Shown: positions 38,401 to 46,172, counted from the stretch's first letter. The stretch: 64,000 nucleotides of DNA from Tillus elongatus (GCA_964006375.1 OZ023265.1:158209618-158273617), one strand, 5' to 3'. The notes: generated from the letters alone by a model not told the origin. Translations and numbers: made by a program.

Positions 38401-41400
38401 AGGTTGGATGTTCTAGAGAGGAGGTCATTGATGTGGAGAAGAAACAAAGTAAGCTAAAGCTGAAGCTTGAGGGACTCCTGCATTAATTAGATACAGTTTA
38501 GAGGAATGGCCATCCACAACAACAGAAATGCTCCGGTTGGAGAGGCAATTTGCTGTCCAGTTACAGAGTTTTGGTGGTAGGCCATAGGCCGGAAGTTTAT
38601 TAAGCAGCACTGCGTGCTAGACCTGGTCAAATGCTTTGGACATGTCTAGAGCGACAATCTGGAGACAATGGGCGACAAAGGAAAGGAGGTTGGCAGTTGA
38701 TCTGCGCTGATGGAATCCATACTGAAATTTTAGTAATTCGGTGTTTATATACTTTTCTATCACTTTAGAGACGACTGAAAGGAGAGAAATAGGCCTGTAG
38801 TTGCTAGGAAGTGCTTTGGATCCTTTCTTGGGACGGGTTGTACTCTAGCAGTTTTCCAGTTACTAGGGAATATGCCTCTACTGTAAGATGTCTGAAACAG
38901 ACGAGTCAGGACAGGAGCAAGTTCTGGTGCTTTTTTAAGAACATTTGCTGTGATCTTGTCAAGGCCAGAGGCTTTCCTGGTATTAAGAGAAGAGAGCATC
39001 TTTTGTACCTTTTTAGTTTTGAAAATGATATCTGTCAATTTATGCGCGACATTGGGGACTGTTGGTGGTTGAACATTTGGAGGTGGGTTGGTAGTAGAAT
39101 TGCTGGCGAACGAGGCAAAAAGTTCAGCCATGCCCAGGGTGGTAGAAACAATTCCATCCAGAGACAAGAGGTAGGAATGTGCTCTTGCAAAAATTATTCC
39201 CAATAGATTTAGCAAGAGTCCAGGAGGATTTGCCGCCGTTGGAGTTTAAAAGGACTTTGTTTTTGATGTGGTTATTAAACGAGTTTTTTGCCTCAGAAAG
39301 AATGTGGACATAGCGGCTTCTTGCATCGTTAAATGCTTGACGGTTTTCTTGACTGGGATTGTGTAGAAGGGTTTTGTGAGCTTTGACCTTTTCAAGTCTG
39401 GCCTTGTCACAGGATTTAGAGAAGGCTTTACTACAAAATAGGATCAATACATATTTTGGAAATAACATGAAGAAATAATAACAGAAAATATTATATCATA
39501 TTTAAAATCAATGTGGTTCAGCTGTTGCTAGGGTCACTTTACTAAAAGACTATGTAAACGGCATGGTGGTGAATACTAACTAAATTGACTACTTGATTTT
39601 AATAACTAGTGTCAATTACTGAGGGTGTAAATTCACTCTTCAAGATAGGTGGATACATTCCCGGAAACCAAAATTACTAACAAATGTATACCTATCTAAA
39701 TAAAGCTGATTTTAGAAGATGCATTTTTTTATTTATATAAATTAAATGCTAGAAAAAGCAATGCCTTTTTGTCAAAAGATTGTGGTAAAATTGTGCAGGG
39801 GTATTTAAGTTTCTCTCAAAACTTAGACAAAAATATATAGGTGCTAAAGCACAACATGCATAAGCTCACTCAGTCAAAAATCAAACACATTCTAGTCAGA
39901 TAATGAAAGTCTAATGATAAGTTTCATGAATTTGTTGAAATAAACAGCATTGTACCAAAATGGAATAAAATTTTATGGGGGACGGTCGACTTAACCGCAA
40001 TTTGAATCAAGCAAAACAGCGCACACCACAAGAAAGAGTACGTAACGTAGATTTATAATCCGGAAAAAATGTACGGAAAACCCAGAAATAACAGAATAAT
40101 TGAGAAATGAAATTCAAAAAAATGCACCAATTTCACGTTTTGAACTGTCAATTTTCAGCAGCGTTGCCACATTGAATGAATGCACTGCCGGACAGTGCTT
40201 ACTGCTCTATTGGCTTGCCTGACCTGATGACCTGACATCCCCCAGTATCAAGTAAATAGCTTCTAAACTGATAACGCCTATCATGTCAACAAAAGCAGTC
40301 ATGACCTCATCTACAAAAAAATATATACATTTTTGTTGCAAATCGGAACGTTTTAATTGCGTTTATCATTGAAGAGTTATTAAAAATGAAATATACCACA
40401 CTGTTTTACTTTATTAAGGTAGGTACAACTGTTCTTAGAACATATTCTATTATAATCACATTGATATGTAGTAGCGGTTAAGCCGACCATTCCCATTGTA
40501 TGTATAGCACAGTACACCAAATGTATTTAGATTTAATATTTACTATAAAACCCATTCACACCACATTCACTCTAAGGACAAAATAATCAAAGTGTTGTGA
40601 GACCCAATAATCACACCACTAGACATCTTGCTTTAAGACTAGTGTCTTTGAGATCTAAAAGCACATGGGTTTAGAAACAAAACTTAGCAAACAAAAACAG
40701 GGGCAGTCATAGCCGAACCAAAACCAAGCTTACATGCGAAATAAATACAAAAATATGAAAACATTTGTTAATTAATAAATTTTCAAATAAGGTGAACCAT
40801 CATGTCAGATGTTATTACACCTTTCATTGCTGATTATTTCACAGGGAGTGAATTCCTTTAAAACATTACCAGCTAAGTACAAAATTAAACACACAAAATA
40901 AATAAAACCTGCAACTATTAACTTATAAATAAGCTACTTCTGCAAAGTTATACATGTGACCCACCACCTGTTTTATACATTCACACACTTCATATAATAT
41001 TTATTTGAAGCTAGTTATTGCTACTGAAGCCCTAAAATATGTATATATGTACTTACCCATAAAACCGGCGGGATAATTTGGATCTGTCCTGACTTTGCCG
41101 TCTACTTTAATCAGCCTTTGCATAACAATTTTTGTAACTTCGCAATTGGTCAGGGCATACTTTAGTCTGTTTCTTAAGAAAATTACCAGCGGCAAAGATT
41201 CGCGAAGTTTGTGGGGCCCAGTGGAAGGTCTTGGTGCGAAAACACCACCGAGCTTATCCAACATCCATGCTTTAGGTGCGTTTAAACGCTTGAGATGCTT
41301 CTTGGGACCTCGAGCCTAAAATAAAAGTTAGGTTAGAAAACTATAAATAATATTTCACTGTTATTCGAAATTGTTAGAAAAATCACCATTTGCTACTCAA

Positions 41401-41664
41401 TATGTATTTTTTTGCTGAAATGAAATGTAAACACTGAGTTTCTAGTAGTAGTAGTTAAGAGCAAAAATAACATTAACGTGTGTTTACAAGACAGGAATAA
41501 ACTCGGCCTTTAAAAAAAAATTACTCTGCACAGAAAAGTATATGGCAAATACAACTTTTATAAGCAAAATAATATTGGGTTGCTTATGGATTACGATTTG
41601 AGACAGTAAATTAAAGGATGATTACGGATTTTACAATAAAATAAATACATATACTACTCACCAT
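20337..41664 (-). CDS. RpS4: Ribosomal protein S4 (whole gene, five coding exons)
   Basis: Joined exons 41664-41662, 41315-41057, 34656-34559, 27832-27531 and 20460-20337 total 786 bp: 261 codons and a stop, the usual length of animal RpS4. The product is a core protein of the 40S ribosomal subunit. Features in order: a basic N terminus [20 protein letters not shown]; the S4 RNA-binding region ([19 protein letters not shown]); the central RS4NT/KOW parts ([36 protein letters not shown]); and the C terminus [11 protein letters not shown]. Every junction has GT-AG ends and keeps frame. Introns are 346, 6402, 6726 and 7070 bp. The last three are packed with transposons, unusual for a ribosomal protein gene that must be transcribed heavily. 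No inactivating change is seen, so I take it as functional. Confidence 0.97.
20461..22749. other. RpS4 intron 4, first part; mostly unrecognised
   Basis: A comparatively GC-rich stretch at about 20940-21420 contains a TGACGTCA (CRE-like) palindrome near 20999 and a possible LTR-like tail (AATTAAACATCG then GCGAACTAACTCGTGG). No paired LTR or coding gene is seen. A coding-like fragment lies at 21590-21830. From 21880 to 22500 there are diverged copies of intronic repeats also seen near 28640-28760 and 48250-48450 (ATTTTTATAAGATG.AGCT). Confidence 0.4.
21590..21830 (-). pseudogene. Coding-like fragment of unknown origin
   Basis: The minus strand reads [50 protein letters not shown], stop, VPGTDSRLQ, stop, then [20 protein letters not shown] and PILQDHLTP in one frame. 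Composition and codon use look protein-like and the frame is held across two stops, suggesting a decayed gene or transposon piece. I do not recognise the family. Confidence 0.35.
22750..22802. repeat. MITE end (GACGCAGCAAGTGCGTT family)
   Basis: Reverse-oriented end: ATGAAAATCCACTACCATAA then CACAATTGCTGC, a diverged form of the conserved terminal inverted repeat. Confidence 0.7.
23299..24325. mobile_element. Non-autonomous DNA element with AGGGTACCCAGC ends
   Basis: The left end CAGGGTACCCAGC (23299) and the right end GCTGGGTACCCTG (about 24312) are inverted repeats, flanked by TACAG-like sequence on both sides. The subterminal parts carry TTTCCCTGACATTTCC motifs, which recur in another fragment at 22860-22975 and in the MITE at 51548-51992. 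It includes a truncated end of the (TA)n-element family (about 23640-23790). There is no transposase. Confidence 0.6.
24328..24402. repeat. Terminal sequence of the Tigger-like element
   Basis: After TA comes CAGTAAAACACCGATTAACC and then AGGCATTCCGGATAGCGAAT, a layout typical of pogo/Tigger ends (TA target, CAG start, short palindromic words). The matching opposite end beyond 26160 could not be found. Confidence 0.55.
24662..26154 (-). pseudogene. Tigger/Jerky-like DDE transposase, broken
   Basis: From the minus-strand start near 26154 (MTSTPC, stop): a Psq/CENPB-N HTH ([20 protein letters not shown] then [19 protein letters not shown]); a CENPB-type HTH ([20 protein letters not shown] then [15 protein letters not shown]); and the DDE core with [25 protein letters not shown] and APIQPMDQG, the three catalytic Asp residues. 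After a small break there is an acidic C-terminal tail ([34 protein letters not shown]). At least four stops or shifts (25918, 25500, 25370, 25130) disable it. It has the full domain order of the family and is clearly a different subfamily from the pogo gene at 14640-15688. Confidence 0.85.
26345..27461 (+). pseudogene. LINE family C, RNase H to 3' end, with duplicated tail
   Basis: Starts inside RNase H ([68 protein letters not shown]) and continues to a Cys/His-rich tail ([20 protein letters not shown]). A stop interrupts at 26717 and another at 27005. The 3' end is a 93-bp unit (27276-27368) repeated in tandem at 27369-27461, each ending in AATAATCAATAAAGGTAAA. Related to families A and E (R1/I-like order). 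It sits in RpS4 intron 4, antisense to RpS4, only 70 bp from exon 4. Confidence 0.82.
27531..27832 (-). CDS. RpS4: RpS4 exon 4
   Basis: 302 bp. Acceptor TATTTTTCAG, donor GTAAGT. It encodes [20 protein letters not shown] through [19 protein letters not shown] and contains the KOW-like segment [19 protein letters not shown]. Confidence 0.97.
28079..28235. mobile_element. Fold-back element, Penelope-related family, with hammerhead-like core
   Basis: A 157-bp palindrome. Inner arms CTGACGATCTTGTCACAAAG.. match perfectly over 25 bp around a 15-base loop, and the pairing extends with few mismatches to the outer ends AGTACACTC / GAGTGTACT. Right of it stands TATCAGTGCTCATCACA, found at the same place in the copies at 47215-47365 and 52168-53452. 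Core words GATGA, GCTAACTTTGT and GATCGTC correspond to a decayed hammerhead ribozyme. Confidence 0.75.
28289..28592. mobile_element. MITE with ~40-bp terminal inverted repeats
   Basis: Left end GGACGCAGCAAGTGTGTTAT followed by GTGAATTTTCATTAAAATG; right end AATGAAAATTCGCTACCAAA followed by GCACTTACTGCGTC. The ends are inverted copies. The interior is AT-rich and non-coding. A second two-ended copy is at 47879-48238, and single ends are scattered through the window. Confidence 0.8.
28850..29380. repeat. Nested (TA)n-element fragments
   Basis: Two copies of the GGATATGG..CTCATTTGAA block (28856 and 29245) with 141-bp-family sequence between (29100-29240), and a final hairpin-like end at 29340-29380. 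The TA tract itself is missing here. Confidence 0.6.
29500..31774 (+). pseudogene. LINE family D (jockey-like), near full reverse transcriptase
   Basis: Domains visible on the plus strand: a spacer after the endonuclease ([20 protein letters not shown]), RT fingers ([20 protein letters not shown] with frame breaks), [40 protein letters not shown], the catalytic [22 protein letters not shown] and thumb [20 protein letters not shown] then [15 protein letters not shown] 240-codon stretch (30699-31421) is intact. Stops and shifts occur at 29948, 30187, 30400 and 30800. The 3' end is CACGATAAAATTATTATTATTATT, an (ATT)n tail typical of jockey/CR1-like LINEs. It is sense-opposite to RpS4 in intron 3. 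Confidence 0.87.
31775..32239. other. RpS4 intron 3, no feature recognised
   Basis: AT-rich intron sequence with no supported frame. Confidence 0.4.
32395..32720 (-). pseudogene. LINE reverse transcriptase fragment (jockey-like)
   Basis: Reading the minus strand gives [16 protein letters not shown], then in another frame [20 protein letters not shown], the AFDxVDH and VPQGSxLGPxLF motifs of LINE reverse transcriptases. No YADD box follows. It is a short piece not closely similar to families A-E. Confidence 0.6.
32735..34157 (+). mobile_element. Probable solo or 5' LTR with promoter and PBS-like sequence
   Basis: Candidate LTR ends are TGTAAC (32735) and GTTATA (34152-34157). Directly after comes TGGCTCCACAACGTGGGG, the usual position and look of a tRNA primer-binding site. 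Inside, near the left end, are two TGACGTCA palindromes (about 32821 and 32850), a TATA-like TTTATAAAG near 32950, and a short leader with ATGCCTAAATGG|GTAAGT near 33041 (start codon beside a donor-like site). A minisatellite fills 33425-33713. No gag-pol frames and no second LTR were found, so a solo LTR or a truncated element is likely. Family unknown. Confidence 0.5.
33425..33713. repeat. Compound minisatellite (4 x 45 bp, then 4 x 25-28 bp)
   Basis: Units of 45 bp start at 33425, 33470, 33515 and 33560 (core GTTAGGAAGCGGCCTGCAAC). They are followed by shorter units starting at 33605, 33633, 33658 and 33686 (core GCTAGGGAGGAGCCCCCTC), with a decayed fifth at 33714. The unit starts are related (G-T/C-T-A-G-G), so the shorter unit looks derived from the longer. 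Confidence 0.9.
34158..34558. other. RpS4 intron 3, last part
   Basis: Sequence after the LTR candidate up to the exon 3 donor. Nothing recognisable beyond the PBS-like start. Confidence 0.4.
34559..34656 (-). CDS. RpS4: RpS4 exon 3
   Basis: 98 bp. Acceptor TTTAAATTACAG, donor GTGAGT. It completes the split Asp codon (G|AT) and encodes [20 protein letters not shown] then [12 protein letters not shown]. Confidence 0.97.
34657..35274. other. RpS4 intron 2, no feature recognised
   Basis: AT-rich, no frame or repeat supported. Confidence 0.4.
35275..36768 (-). pseudogene. LINE family B copy 3
   Basis: The longest readable family B copy. Minus strand: [60 protein letters not shown]; then [20 protein letters not shown]; active-site region [15 protein letters not shown]; then [29 protein letters not shown] and the C-terminal [30 protein letters not shown]. 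The catalytic YADD is changed to YTVD (about 36151-36162), which should abolish reverse transcription. There are two frameshifts, near 36300 and 35655. The 3' end is at about 35275 next to a T-rich run (A tail). Transcribed in the same direction as RpS4. Confidence 0.87.
36769..37614. other. RpS4 intron 2, no gene recognised
   Basis: The first ~150 bp is still diverged LINE-B sequence. The remainder is AT-rich without recognisable content. Confidence 0.4.
37615..39470 (-). pseudogene. LINE family B copy 4
   Basis: Minus strand from 39470: [80 protein letters not shown] (RT fingers), [20 protein letters not shown]. It then passes an intact YVDD active site at about 38380-38391 and goes on to the C-terminal part. 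Many stops and shifts. An (AG)n run lies at 37931-37958. It extends further 5' than copies 1-3, showing the region before the RT. Tail: CGTGATGTGTTGTTGAAAA at the 3' end. Confidence 0.85.
39471..41056. other. RpS4 intron 2, last part
   Basis: AT-rich intron sequence of 1.6 kb without a frame, repeat family or RNA that I can support. Confidence 0.45.
41057..41315 (-). CDS. RpS4: RpS4 exon 2
   Basis: 259 bp. Acceptor TTTTATTTTAG, donor GTAAGT. It encodes [20 protein letters not shown] through [16 protein letters not shown] plus the first base of Asp. It holds the S4-type RNA-binding region. Confidence 0.97.
41662..41664 (-). CDS. RpS4: RpS4 exon 1 coding part (ATG only)
   Basis: The start codon is immediately followed by a GTGAGT donor, so exon 1 contributes only Met. 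An ATG|intron arrangement is common in ribosomal protein genes. The context is GCCAAGATG. Confidence 0.93.
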
Positions 41665-41700
41665 CTTGGCGATTCAACTTAAAAGGAAAGGAAAATATTA
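41665..41700 (-). promoter_or_regulatory. RpS4: RpS4 5' UTR and 5'TOP-like transcription start
   Basis: On the minus strand the leader reads TTTTCCTTTCCTTTTAAG then TTGAATCGCCAAG before ATG. The pyrimidine run at 41684-41697 is the expected terminal oligopyrimidine start of a ribosomal protein mRNA. These give growth-dependent (TOR-linked) translation control; this role is inferred from the family. No TATA box is seen upstream. Confidence 0.75.
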
Positions 41701-42295
41701 AAGACAAGAGACAGATGACATGACTGACATATAACACATTTCAGGATTTACATTTAGTTAACTACTACCAACCAATTTTTTTTTCTCGGTTCTAGGATAA
41801 AATTTGTACAAGGCAACAGATGGCGCTTATACTTTTTGTCATGTTACTTTTGCGGCCGCAGAAAAAAGTATGTCAATTGTTGTTTCTTTGGTATTTTTCT
41901 TAAGATACCGCATTGGTGTCTATGACCATTGGCGATATGATTGTTGATAAAATACAACAATGATTTCGATTTAAATTGTACCGTAGAAATTATTTATTAT
42001 GATTATCGCTAATCCTTATAAAAATATATAAAAAGGTAAACGTTGAATATAAGGTACAGAGAATAGTGACAGGTACGAATTGTAAATTTCAACCGTTAAT
42101 TTGCTAGCATGGTTGCCACATTTATTCACTAGACTTTATTTTTGGTTCTTGCCCATCGCATTTGTTTCTCTCGCTTATAAAACGTTAGAGAATATCAGTA
42201 AGTAATAATAATAGTAATAATAATAATTACAATAGAAAACGGAAAACAGGACGTAGATATAATGCCAAAATTGATGTGAGAGTTAATAATATCAA
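41701..42295. other. RpS4 upstream region
   Basis: This is the likely RpS4 promoter area. No clear core motif other than the pyrimidine-rich start, and no coding frame. Confidence 0.4.
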
Positions 42296-42718
42296 AAATG
42301 GAAAACTGAAGGAGTGTCTCGCCGCTGGAAATGGACTCGAGCACAGGTTTTATTAAATCGCTATAAACAAGGCCTGGGTAAAGGTGAAAGGTGCAGTTTA
42401 AACAAAACCCTTCCCCCCAACTTCCTGACATGCCCTGACTATCAGTTTGACTTATTAAAACGTTGGGGGCAAGAGAACTATGAGGCAATTAATCCTGGCA
42501 TACATCAAGGTCATGCGAGCATAATACCTTATATGTACATTACTTCATGGTTGTCCTTCCCCCAGCATTTTAATTAGCCAAACTGAGGGTCAGGGCAGGT
42601 CAGGGGGTTGGGTGAAGGGTTCTCCTTAAACTGCACCTTTCACCTTTACCTTGTTTATAACGATTTAATAAAACATGTGCTCGAACCCATTTCCTGCGGC
42701 GAGACAATCCTTTAATTT
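42296..42718. mobile_element. Fold-back MITE (~420 bp)
   Basis: The left arm (TGTCTCGCCGCTGGAAATGG near 42315, GGTGAAAGGTGCAGTTTAA near 42382) and the right arm (TTAAACTGCACCTTTCACC near 42626, GCGGCGAGACAATCC near 42696) are inverted copies of about 150 bp with a ~90-bp less similar centre. Non-coding. Confidence 0.8.
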
Positions 42719-42766
42719 TTGAATTATTAGTATTATAAGACTAGATGCATTCTCGCAACAATTAGA

Positions 42767-42809
42767 ACCGTAGACCGGTTTCGCTCTCATTAGAGCTCTT
42801 CAGTACGGC
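42767..42809 (-). ncRNA. Hammerhead ribozyme, left arm (type I, minimal)
   Basis: Minus strand; the mirror image of the ribozyme at 43204-43246 with the same core: stem I GCCGTA/TACGGT, CTGAAGA, stem II GCTCT-AATG-AGAGC, GAAA, CCGG, GTC as the 3' part of ACCGGTC. All nucleotides that are invariant in hammerheads are present. Cleavage is predicted after the C of GTC. Confidence 0.85.
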
Positions 42810-43203
42810 ATACTAATTGCAGCAAAAATGCACCAAAAATAACACGGCTATCGTATAGCCAGTCTTAAATCACTAAGTAAGTAGCGAACGTGTCGCCACC
42901 TAGTTCGGAACCAAGTACTTGTTGTCACGCCCGCTCCAAATAATACAGAGTATTAAAAATAGAGACGGTATACAACCAACTAACAATTTAAAAAATTATA
43001 CGGTATACAACTAACAATTTTTTAAATTGTTAGTTAGTTGTATACCGTCTCTATTTTTAATACTCTGTATTATTTGGAGCGGGCGTGACAACAAGTACTT
43101 GGTTCCGAACTAGGTGGCGACACGTTCGCTACTCACTTAGTGTTTTAAGACTGGCTATACGATAGCCGTGTTATTTTTGGTGCATTTTTGCTGCAATTAG
43201 TAT

Positions 43204-43246
43204 GCCGTACTGAAGAGCTCTAATGAGAGCGAAACCGGTCTACGGT
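43204..43246 (+). ncRNA. Hammerhead ribozyme, right arm (type I, minimal)
   Basis: Stem I 5' strand GCCGTA (43204-43209); conserved CTGAAGA (43210-43216); stem II GCTCT/AGAGC with AATG loop (43217-43230); GAAA (43231-43234); CCGG (43235-43238) then TC, giving the cleavage triplet GTC (43238-43240); stem I 3' strand TACGGT (43241-43246), pairing as 5 Watson-Crick pairs plus one G-T. Stem III has no loop (ACCGGT is self-complementary), so activity would need pairing of two RNA copies in a dimer. This is the known state of minimal hammerheads in Penelope-like elements. Confidence 0.87.
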
Positions 43247-43316
43247 TCTAATTGTTGCGAGAATGCATCTAGTCTTACATACTTTGTCCCTATATTGGGG
43301 TAGAAATGGGCCAGGG

Positions 43317-43449
43317 CTAACAATTTTTTAAATTGTTAGTTAGTTGTATACCGTCTCTATTTTTAATACTCTGTATTATTTGGAGCGGGCGTGACAACAA
43401 GTACTTGGTTCCGAACTAGGTGGCGACACGTTCGCTACTCACTTAGTGT
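43317..43449 (+). repeat. Third, partial copy of the hammerhead element arm
   Basis: CTAACAATTTTTTAAATTG through ACGTTCGCTACTCACTTAG (with adjoining bases) repeats the right arm at about 43010-43142 with no difference seen. It lacks the ribozyme part. Between the copies is 39 bp of unrelated sequence. Confidence 0.85.
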
Positions 43450-44214
43450 ATTAGTATTATTATTAACTCCCAATTATCAATTTTGGCATTATAGCTACTT
43501 TCTATTTTCCCATTTCTGTTATGATTAATATTATTATTACTTACTGATAGTTTCATTTAATTAAAAAGACATGAATATTCAATGTAAATCCTAAACAGTA
43601 CATTACCATGATACAAATTTGTAACATAGTTTTATTTTGTAATCTAATTTAGAGTTAAATTTTTAGATCTGGCAATACAGCTTCACATTCATCGTGATCT
43701 GACGTCATTTGCGGCATGCGCAGTTTGGATGTACCCTATATTTAAGGTTTACTTATAAAATCGAACCTAGTTGCAGTAGAACTGAAGCAGACACGACTCC
43801 GAATTCTAGGTTAGTGTAAAAATTGTTACTTTTTAAGCCGTTATATTTATAAATCCATATTGGTGGTTATACCGTTACGGCTCGGTTACCCTTTAAAAAT
43901 AGCTGACAGTTAAATAACGACCCATCACTAATAAAAACATATTATTCAATTTTTGACAACTGAGCGAAAAGCGACCATATGTGATTTTAGATTGCTGATA
44001 ATTTGGCTGATAATCATCTATTATGGCACCAATCCTTGGAGAATGAAAGAACAGGAATGAGCAATATAAAACGTTGTTGGAATCTAAAAGGAGGTTGCGA
44101 ATGTTATGATATGTTATTTGTTCGTTGTCTGAAAAAAAATTACAAAATAATTACCTACCTATTATATCAAAAGATAAAACTGCATCATGAAAACGCAAAA
44201 TCAAATTATCAATC
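43450..44214. other. Intergenic, no gene recognised
   Basis: It contains a TGACGTCA palindrome near 43702 and a GCGGCATGCGCAG motif (a possible promoter fragment), but no gene follows that I can identify. Confidence 0.35.
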
Positions 44215-44720
44215 CCAGTTCTTCGTGCATATATAACAAGACAATATATCACATACCTTACAATGATCTGGGGACACTCACCAACAACAAAAATTAAAAA
44301 ATACAGAGAGCACAAAACAAATCAATAAAAGCGATATACAGATTACCCCTACAATACGAAACCGAAACACTGTATCAGAAATATAACATTCTAAAACTAA
44401 GCGAGATTTTAACGGTCGACACCGTCACATTCATACATGATCTAATCTCAAATCCAGATAAGTACAATTTAAATATACACTGCAATAGCAGCATCAACAA
44501 TTACCTGACGAGAAGTCACATAAACATCCACCAAAATGCAGTAAGTATCACAAGATATGGAATAATACACCCCTTGACAGAAGGAATAAAACAGTACAAT
44601 CAATTGCCTTATTAGAAATCAAAAATACGTTAAGAAAGAAAGAGTTCAAAAATAGACTGCAAGCATTATATATAAGAACGGAAAGGAATGCAATAGACAG
44701 CTGAGGTGTATACCCAATTC
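44215..44720 (+). pseudogene. LINE reverse transcriptase C-terminal remnant (family F)
   Basis: In frame one reads QNKSIKAIYRLPLQYETETL, YQKYNILKLSEILTVDTVTF and IHDLISNPDKYNLNIHCNSS, preceded by YLTMIWG. This is the thumb/connection region that follows RT in LINEs (WG..Q.K.I..I.N.P......LY...NIL.L..L). Several stops occur. The downstream A/T-rich AATAAATAAATGAAC (about 44890-44910) may be its 3' tail. Confidence 0.6.
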
Positions 44721-45170
44721 AATAGCACTCAGAGACTGATATTAGAGTAGTAAATAAAAACCAAAACCTTCCCAAAGTTAATATTTAAGTTCCAATACTC
44801 TGTTGTAACATTCATTAGTTTCTACATTATTAGTGCACCTAAAGTTAGTTAGATTATATAATAATAAGCCCGCTAGATAGGAAGGCAACTATATTAATAA
44901 ATAAATGAACATGTATTCCCCGTCTGTAACCACAACTCTAGATTGGGTAAAAACTAATTTAGCCTATACCTTTATCGGTTCTAGTTAACACCAAGCATAA
45001 TTATTTCCAAATAATTAGGCAATGCTTCTTGTACGGCCTGCATTTTTATTGTTTGCCTCAGTGCGAAGTTTTTTCTTAACAGAAAGATAGAAAAGTTAAC
45101 GGAATGGTTATACCTGTATAGACGTCTTTTTCTCGGGTTTTACAAACACCTGTTGTTATCGGCTAAGCTT
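44721..45170. other. No feature recognised
   Basis: AT-rich; includes the probable tail of the preceding LINE remnant. Confidence 0.4.
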
Positions 45171-45305
45171 TTAGTGAATTTTCGTAGAAAAAATTCACTA
45201 ATGGAGAGATCCCGACTTTTGAATTTTGAAAAAATTTTTGCAAATGAGCGCGATCATCTAGGACCCCTAGAACCCATATCCGGGGTCAGTTTCAATTTTT
45301 ATATG

Positions 45306-45399
<94 letters not shown>

Positions 45400-46172
45400 A
45401 TATATATGTATCACACCGATAACTCAAAAAATAATAGGCCGATTTTGATAAAATTTGGCGCGTACCTTTCTTTTGTAAATGGCTTGGATAAGTTCGTTAG
45501 TCAGGAAAATCGGATGAGGTTTTCCGGGAAAATTTTGAGTTTTCATTCGAAAAAAATTCTTATCTCAAAAAGTAATAAGCCGATTTTAATAAAATTTGGC
45601 GTGTACCTTCCTTTTGTAAATGGCTTTGACAAGTTCGTTAGTCAGGAAAATCGGATGAGGTTTTCCGGGAAAATTTTGAGTTTTCATTCGAAAAAAATTC
45701 TTTTCTCAAAAAGTAATAAGCAGATTTTAATAAAATTTGGCATGTACCTTCCTTTTGTAAATGGCTTCGACAAGCTTGTTAGTCAGGAAAATCGGACGAG
45801 GTTTTCCGGGAAAATTTTGACTTTTCATTTGAAAAAAAAATTTATCTCAAAGAATAATGGGCAGATTTTGATATAATTTGGCATGTACCTTCCTTTTGTA
45901 AATGGCTTTGACAAGTTCGTTAATCAGAAAAATCGGACGAGGTTTTCCGAAAAAATTTTGAGTTTTCATTTGAAAAAAATGTTTATCTTAAAAAATAAAA
46001 AATCTATGATAACCAAATTTGGTAGGTAGGTTTACGATATAAAAGGTAAACTATACACCAAAATTTAGATTTCCATGTTACAAGAAAAAAAAGTTATAAT
46101 AAAATATTTTGTGCCAGATCATTTCTATGAAAATTCACTACCCTAACGCACTTGCTGCGTCCCGAGTTTTTT
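45171..46172. mobile_element. Best-preserved (TA)n element with 141-bp tandem repeats
   Basis: Order: terminal hairpin (TTAGTGAATTTTCG..AAAAAATTCACTAA, 45171-45202); conserved block with CGCGATCATC and CCATATCCGGGGTCAGTTTC; (TA)n 45308-45412; four tandem 141-bp units (starts at 45423, 45564, 45705, 45846) and part of a fifth (45987); then the end ATGAAAATTCACTACCCTAA plus CGCACTTGCTGCGTCCC (46128-46170), the GGACGCAG-type MITE terminus. There is no transposase. Layout (palindromic end, microsatellite, internal tandem repeats) recalls DINE-1/Helentron-type non-autonomous elements; this is inference. Confidence 0.7.
45423..45990 (+). repeat. 141-bp tandem repeat, about 4 copies
   Basis: Units start with CTCAAAAAGTAATAAGCCGA and include AAATTTGGCGTGTACCTTCC, TTGTAAATGGCTTTGACAAG and TTTTCCGGGAAAATTTTGAG. 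141 is a multiple of three, so the array leaves a 156-codon frame open (47-residue periodic peptide). The protein reading is an accident of period length, not evidence for a gene. Confidence 0.92.

Larger units (their letters stand above)
42736..43277. mobile_element. Palindromic element with two hammerhead ribozymes
   Basis: Left arm 42736-42999 and right arm 43014-43277 are inverted repeats of ~264 bp, differing at only a few positions by eye, so this is a recent formation. Each arm carries one full hammerhead ribozyme pointing outward. The centre is AT-rich (AATTTAAAAAATT..AATTTTTTAAATT). No protein is encoded. Outward self-cleaving ribozymes in a non-coding repeat fit a Penelope-like pseudo-LTR pair or a retrozyme, both known from animals. 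A further 133-bp copy of one arm stands at 43317-43449. Confidence 0.85.

Noticed and set aside
45406..45876. 156-codon ORF as a repeat protein
   Set aside because: It results from a 141-bp tandem repeat whose period is a multiple of three; dispersed copies of the unit are non-coding.
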